From assembly GCA_964621525.1 (NCBI GenBank), contig CAZUMS010000013.1, positions 47,006 to 89,944 of the forward strand: DNA of 42,939 bases. Direction: 5' to 3'. This document shows, one piece after another, positions 41,146 to 42,939 of this stretch (its first letter is position 1; each line of letters starts with the position of its first letter). This stretch comes from CAZMGV01 sp964621525 [NCBI: uncultured bacterium] (GTDB taxonomy: Bacteria; JAGRBM01). Under the pieces are notes generated by a model that ran no database searches, was not told the origin of the DNA, and saw nothing but the letters and a program-made list of their open reading frames with translations. The translations under genes and the position numbers were made by a program.

Positions 41146-42036
41146 TCACGGAGCAACGACTCCGGGGCAGTTGGACGTGTGGGCCTGGAAGAACGGATAG
41201 AAAAGCGAGAAGTCGTCGTTCTCTCCCGCGAACCCGACGTTGAAATACAGGGCGTCGTCTCCGGTGTCGTAGTTCATACCGAAATACCCGTCCCGGTCCT
41301 CGCCTTCAATGACCGAAGTGGTGTCTTCGTCGGGGTTGAAGCTGAACAGCAGGTCGGCGCCGTCCGAAGCGAAAATATCCGTATCCCCTTCGGCCCCGTC
41401 AAACGTAACTGACCCTTCAAACGACCCGCTGGCATTCTGTCCCGCAAAAAAGCCGGCGTAGGCTTCGTCTTCCGGGCTGAAAAAGACGATCCCCGGCGAA
41501 TAGCCGCTGTATTCGTAGCTCGGACGGGGCGAAACCCCGCTGGCAGGAACCAGTGTATCGATGTACCAGTTCATGCCGCCGCAGGCGACCAGCATGTCCG
41601 AGGCGTCGCCGGGAATTGCAAAGAAGATCCCTTCCTGGCCGTCGGGCCCGGTCAGTTCGCCTTCCATCGTGCCGTCTTCGGTGAAGATCCCTTCCCCTTC
41701 GTAGTCGCCAGCCGTGAAGGTGAAGGTATTGCCTTCGGCAAGGCCCTCGATGTCGTAGTCGCCGGGGCCGTCGTCCTTGGGCGTATAGTCGATCTCCAGC
41801 GAACCCGTGATCGTGCCGTCATCGGCCACGTTCAGGTCGCCGAAACCGTACAGTTCCGGATACCCCTCGAACGGCGGTTCATCCAGGCTCACCGGCATGA
41901 AGCCGTCGATGACGACGCCGTAGGCATAGTCACCGGGCGTGAAGGTATCGGCCTTGCCGTCACTGCCGCAGGCCCCTGCGGCAGAAACCAGTCCGGCCAC
42001 CAGAAGCCCTTTCAGAAAATATCTAGCGGACGTCAT
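41146..42036 (-). CDS. Acidic lipoprotein, paralogue 1
   Basis: This 296-residue protein has a signal MTSARYFLKGLLVAGLVSAA with Cys23 in AGACGSDG as the probable lipid site. The mature protein is very acidic, Gly/Asp-rich and beta-patterned, with units such as GDYDIEGLAEGNTFTFTAGD and GIFTEDGTMEGELTGPDG. It closely parallels the protein encoded just upstream (42218 onward): EPPFEG, TGPDGQEG, GDYD and a late Cys are shared. I recognise no domain; it may be a calcium-binding or surface barrel-like protein. Ribosome site AAGGGG. Both paralogues end at the same type of terminator, which points to a tandem duplication. Confidence 0.85.
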   Translation of the reverse strand: MTSARYFLKGLLVAGLVSAAGACGSDGKADTFTPGDYAYGVVIDGFMPVSLDEPPFEGYPELYGFGDLNVADDGTITGSLEIDYTPKDDGPGDYDIEGLAEGNTFTFTAGDYEGEGIFTEDGTMEGELTGPDGQEGIFFAIPGDASDMLVACGGMNWYIDTLVPASGVSPRPSYEYSGYSPGIVFFSPEDEAYAGFFAGQNASGSFEGSVTFDGAEGDTDIFASDGADLLFSFNPDEDTTSVIEGEDRDGYFGMNYDTGDDALYFNVGFAGENDDFSLFYPFFQAHTSNCPGVVAP

Positions 42037-42164
42037 AATTCTATCCCCTTACAGAGTGTGACGGCGCGGGCCGCCCGAAAGTTCCAGTCTAGCACATGGT
42101 TCCTGAAGGCAACCCGCTGCCCCGCGCCGGTCCTGGCGTTGCACATTACCGTCCGCATAAAGAG

Positions 42165-42193
42165 ACCGGCCGCCCCTGAAAGGGACGGCCGGT
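42165..42193 (-). terminator. Hairpin terminator of the paralogous lipoprotein gene (copy 2)
   Basis: ACCGGCCGCCCC / GGGACGGCCGGT with a short loop, followed on the minus strand by TCTCTTTAT. It is near-identical to 41077-41106 and sits 25 bases past the stop at 42218, in the same relative place. Confidence 0.8.
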
Positions 42194-42217
42194 ATTCAAA
42201 CCAAGTCTCGACGCGTC

Positions 42218-42939
42218 TCAGTCGGGGCAATCACCTGTGGTCAGGTAAGTGTATGAATCCGTATCGAACTCATAGTCGCCATCAATACCGTCGAAATCGA
42301 GGGCCATGTACAGTCCGTCCGGATTGATATAGAAATCGGAACCCTCGTTGTAAATCTCGGTGGACAAGCTGACCACCGTATCGTCATCCACCCGGAACAG
42401 GCCCTCGATCGTCCCGTCATCGATATCGAAATAGTCAGCCTCTCCTTCGGAACCGGCGGTCACAGCTGTACCCTCGAAGGTGCCAACACCGTTTTCGCCC
42501 GCAAAGACGCCGCCGAACCGTTCGCCGTCGAAATAGCCGATCGCGGTTGAATAGCCGTAATAGTCGCCATCCAGGGCTGGAGTGTAATTATTGATCGCCC
42601 AGCCGACCGTGCCGCACGCCACCTCGGGCTCCTCTTCGCCCGCGAATATCGACAGCAGAACGCCTTCCTGCCCGTCCGGGCCGGTGACTTCGCCTTCCAT
42701 CAGGCCATCGTCCGTAAAGGTACCGGTCACTTCATAGTCCCCGGCTGTAAACGAGAACGCTCCGCCATCGGCAAGACCTTCCACGTCATAATCTCCGGGT
42801 CCGTCGCTGTCGTGGGGGGTCACTCCAATAAGCAGGCTGCCGCTGATCGTTCCGTCAACAGCCACTTCGATGCGGGCCGTTCCATAGAGATCCGAGTTAC
42901 CCTCGAACGGCGGCTCCTCGAGCGACCGTCCGGCGGCGG
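42218..42939 (-). CDS. Acidic lipoprotein, paralogue 2 (5' end outside window)
   Basis: The reading frame is open to the window edge, so the signal peptide is missing here. The visible ~239 residues begin AAGRSLEEPPFEGNSDLYG and align along their length with the 296-residue protein at 41146, including GDYDVEGLADGGAFSFTAGD and a VACG turn. It differs by lacking part of the middle region and by another ending (TTGDCPD). It is upstream of paralogue 1 on the same strand with its own terminator, so the two are separate transcripts or a leaky tandem. A lipoprotein nature is inferred from the paralogue. Confidence 0.8.
   Translation of the reverse strand, partial: AAGRSLEEPPFEGNSDLYGTARIEVAVDGTISGSLLIGVTPHDSDGPGDYDVEGLADGGAFSFTAGDYEVTGTFTDDGLMEGEVTGPDGQEGVLLSIFAGEEEPEVACGTVGWAINNYTPALDGDYYGYSTAIGYFDGERFGGVFAGENGVGTFEGTAVTAGSEGEADYFDIDDGTIEGLFRVDDDTVVSLSTEIYNEGSDFYINPDGLYMALDFDGIDGDYEFDTDSYTYLTTGDCPD

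Overview
This is a GC-rich chromosomal window (roughly two-thirds G+C by eye) from a Gram-negative bacterium. It carries many lipoproteins with a clear lipobox, an outer-membrane-type beta-barrel protein, Tat-type signals, and an M50 protease gene next to trpS, an arrangement known from Deltaproteobacteria (Desulfobacterota/Myxococcota and relatives). I would place it there only tentatively. No rRNA operon, phage, integrase or CRISPR array is visible. GTG and TTG starts are frequent, and genes are densely packed with several 1- to 4-base stop/start overlaps.

Layout. 1-3900: a minus-strand operon with a Tat-type gluconate-dehydrogenase-subunit-3-like protein, a GMC oxidoreductase, an SDR and a secreted DUF4412-like protein. 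4024-8524: a nucleotide-sugar dehydrogenase, trpS (carrying an Fe-S motif and a low-GC insert) with an M50 protease, and a sugar-nucleotide epimerase. 8514-12677: a giant surface lipoprotein. 12973-16920: a ferritin-like di-iron protein, an RlmI-type methyltransferase, a DUF2231 membrane protein, an XRE regulator and a small lipoprotein. 17008-18828: an acyl-CoA dehydrogenase and an unknown protein. 18989-23374: an epoxide-hydrolase-like protein, a fused fatty-alcohol-oxidase-like GMC enzyme, hemB and an RBBP9-type hydrolase. 23379-25347: a membrane protein, a CheY-like receiver and a TPR lipoprotein. 25538-29760: a translationally coupled pair encoding a LuxD-like/PaaK-like fusion and a condensation-fold acyltransferase. 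29841-29916: tRNA-Glu. 29932-33057: a GNAT protein, a His-rich membrane protein, a dienelactone hydrolase and an ABM protein. 33137-37147: a metallophosphoesterase, a DUF3943 barrel protein and a second di-iron protein. 37154-37616: a DUF559 nuclease gene bracketed by inverted repeats. 37620-42939: mutS, an unknown protein, and two paralogous lipoproteins each followed by the same terminator.

How it fits together. Much of the window looks like oxidative and acyl-lipid metabolism: two GMC alcohol-oxidase-like enzymes, an SDR, an acyl-CoA dehydrogenase, an epoxide-hydrolase-like protein, two di-iron oxygenase-like proteins, and an acyl-activating plus acyl-transferring pair. This is interleaved with core genes (trpS, hemB, mutS, tRNA). 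The best candidate for an undescribed system is the two-gene unit at 25538-29760. There one polypeptide appears to combine a LuxD-like Ser-Asp-His acyl hydrolase with an adenylate-forming domain, and it is coupled by an ATGA overlap to a condensation-type acyltransferase, with no carrier protein alongside. The second most interesting item is the mosaic, Fe-S-motif TrpRS.
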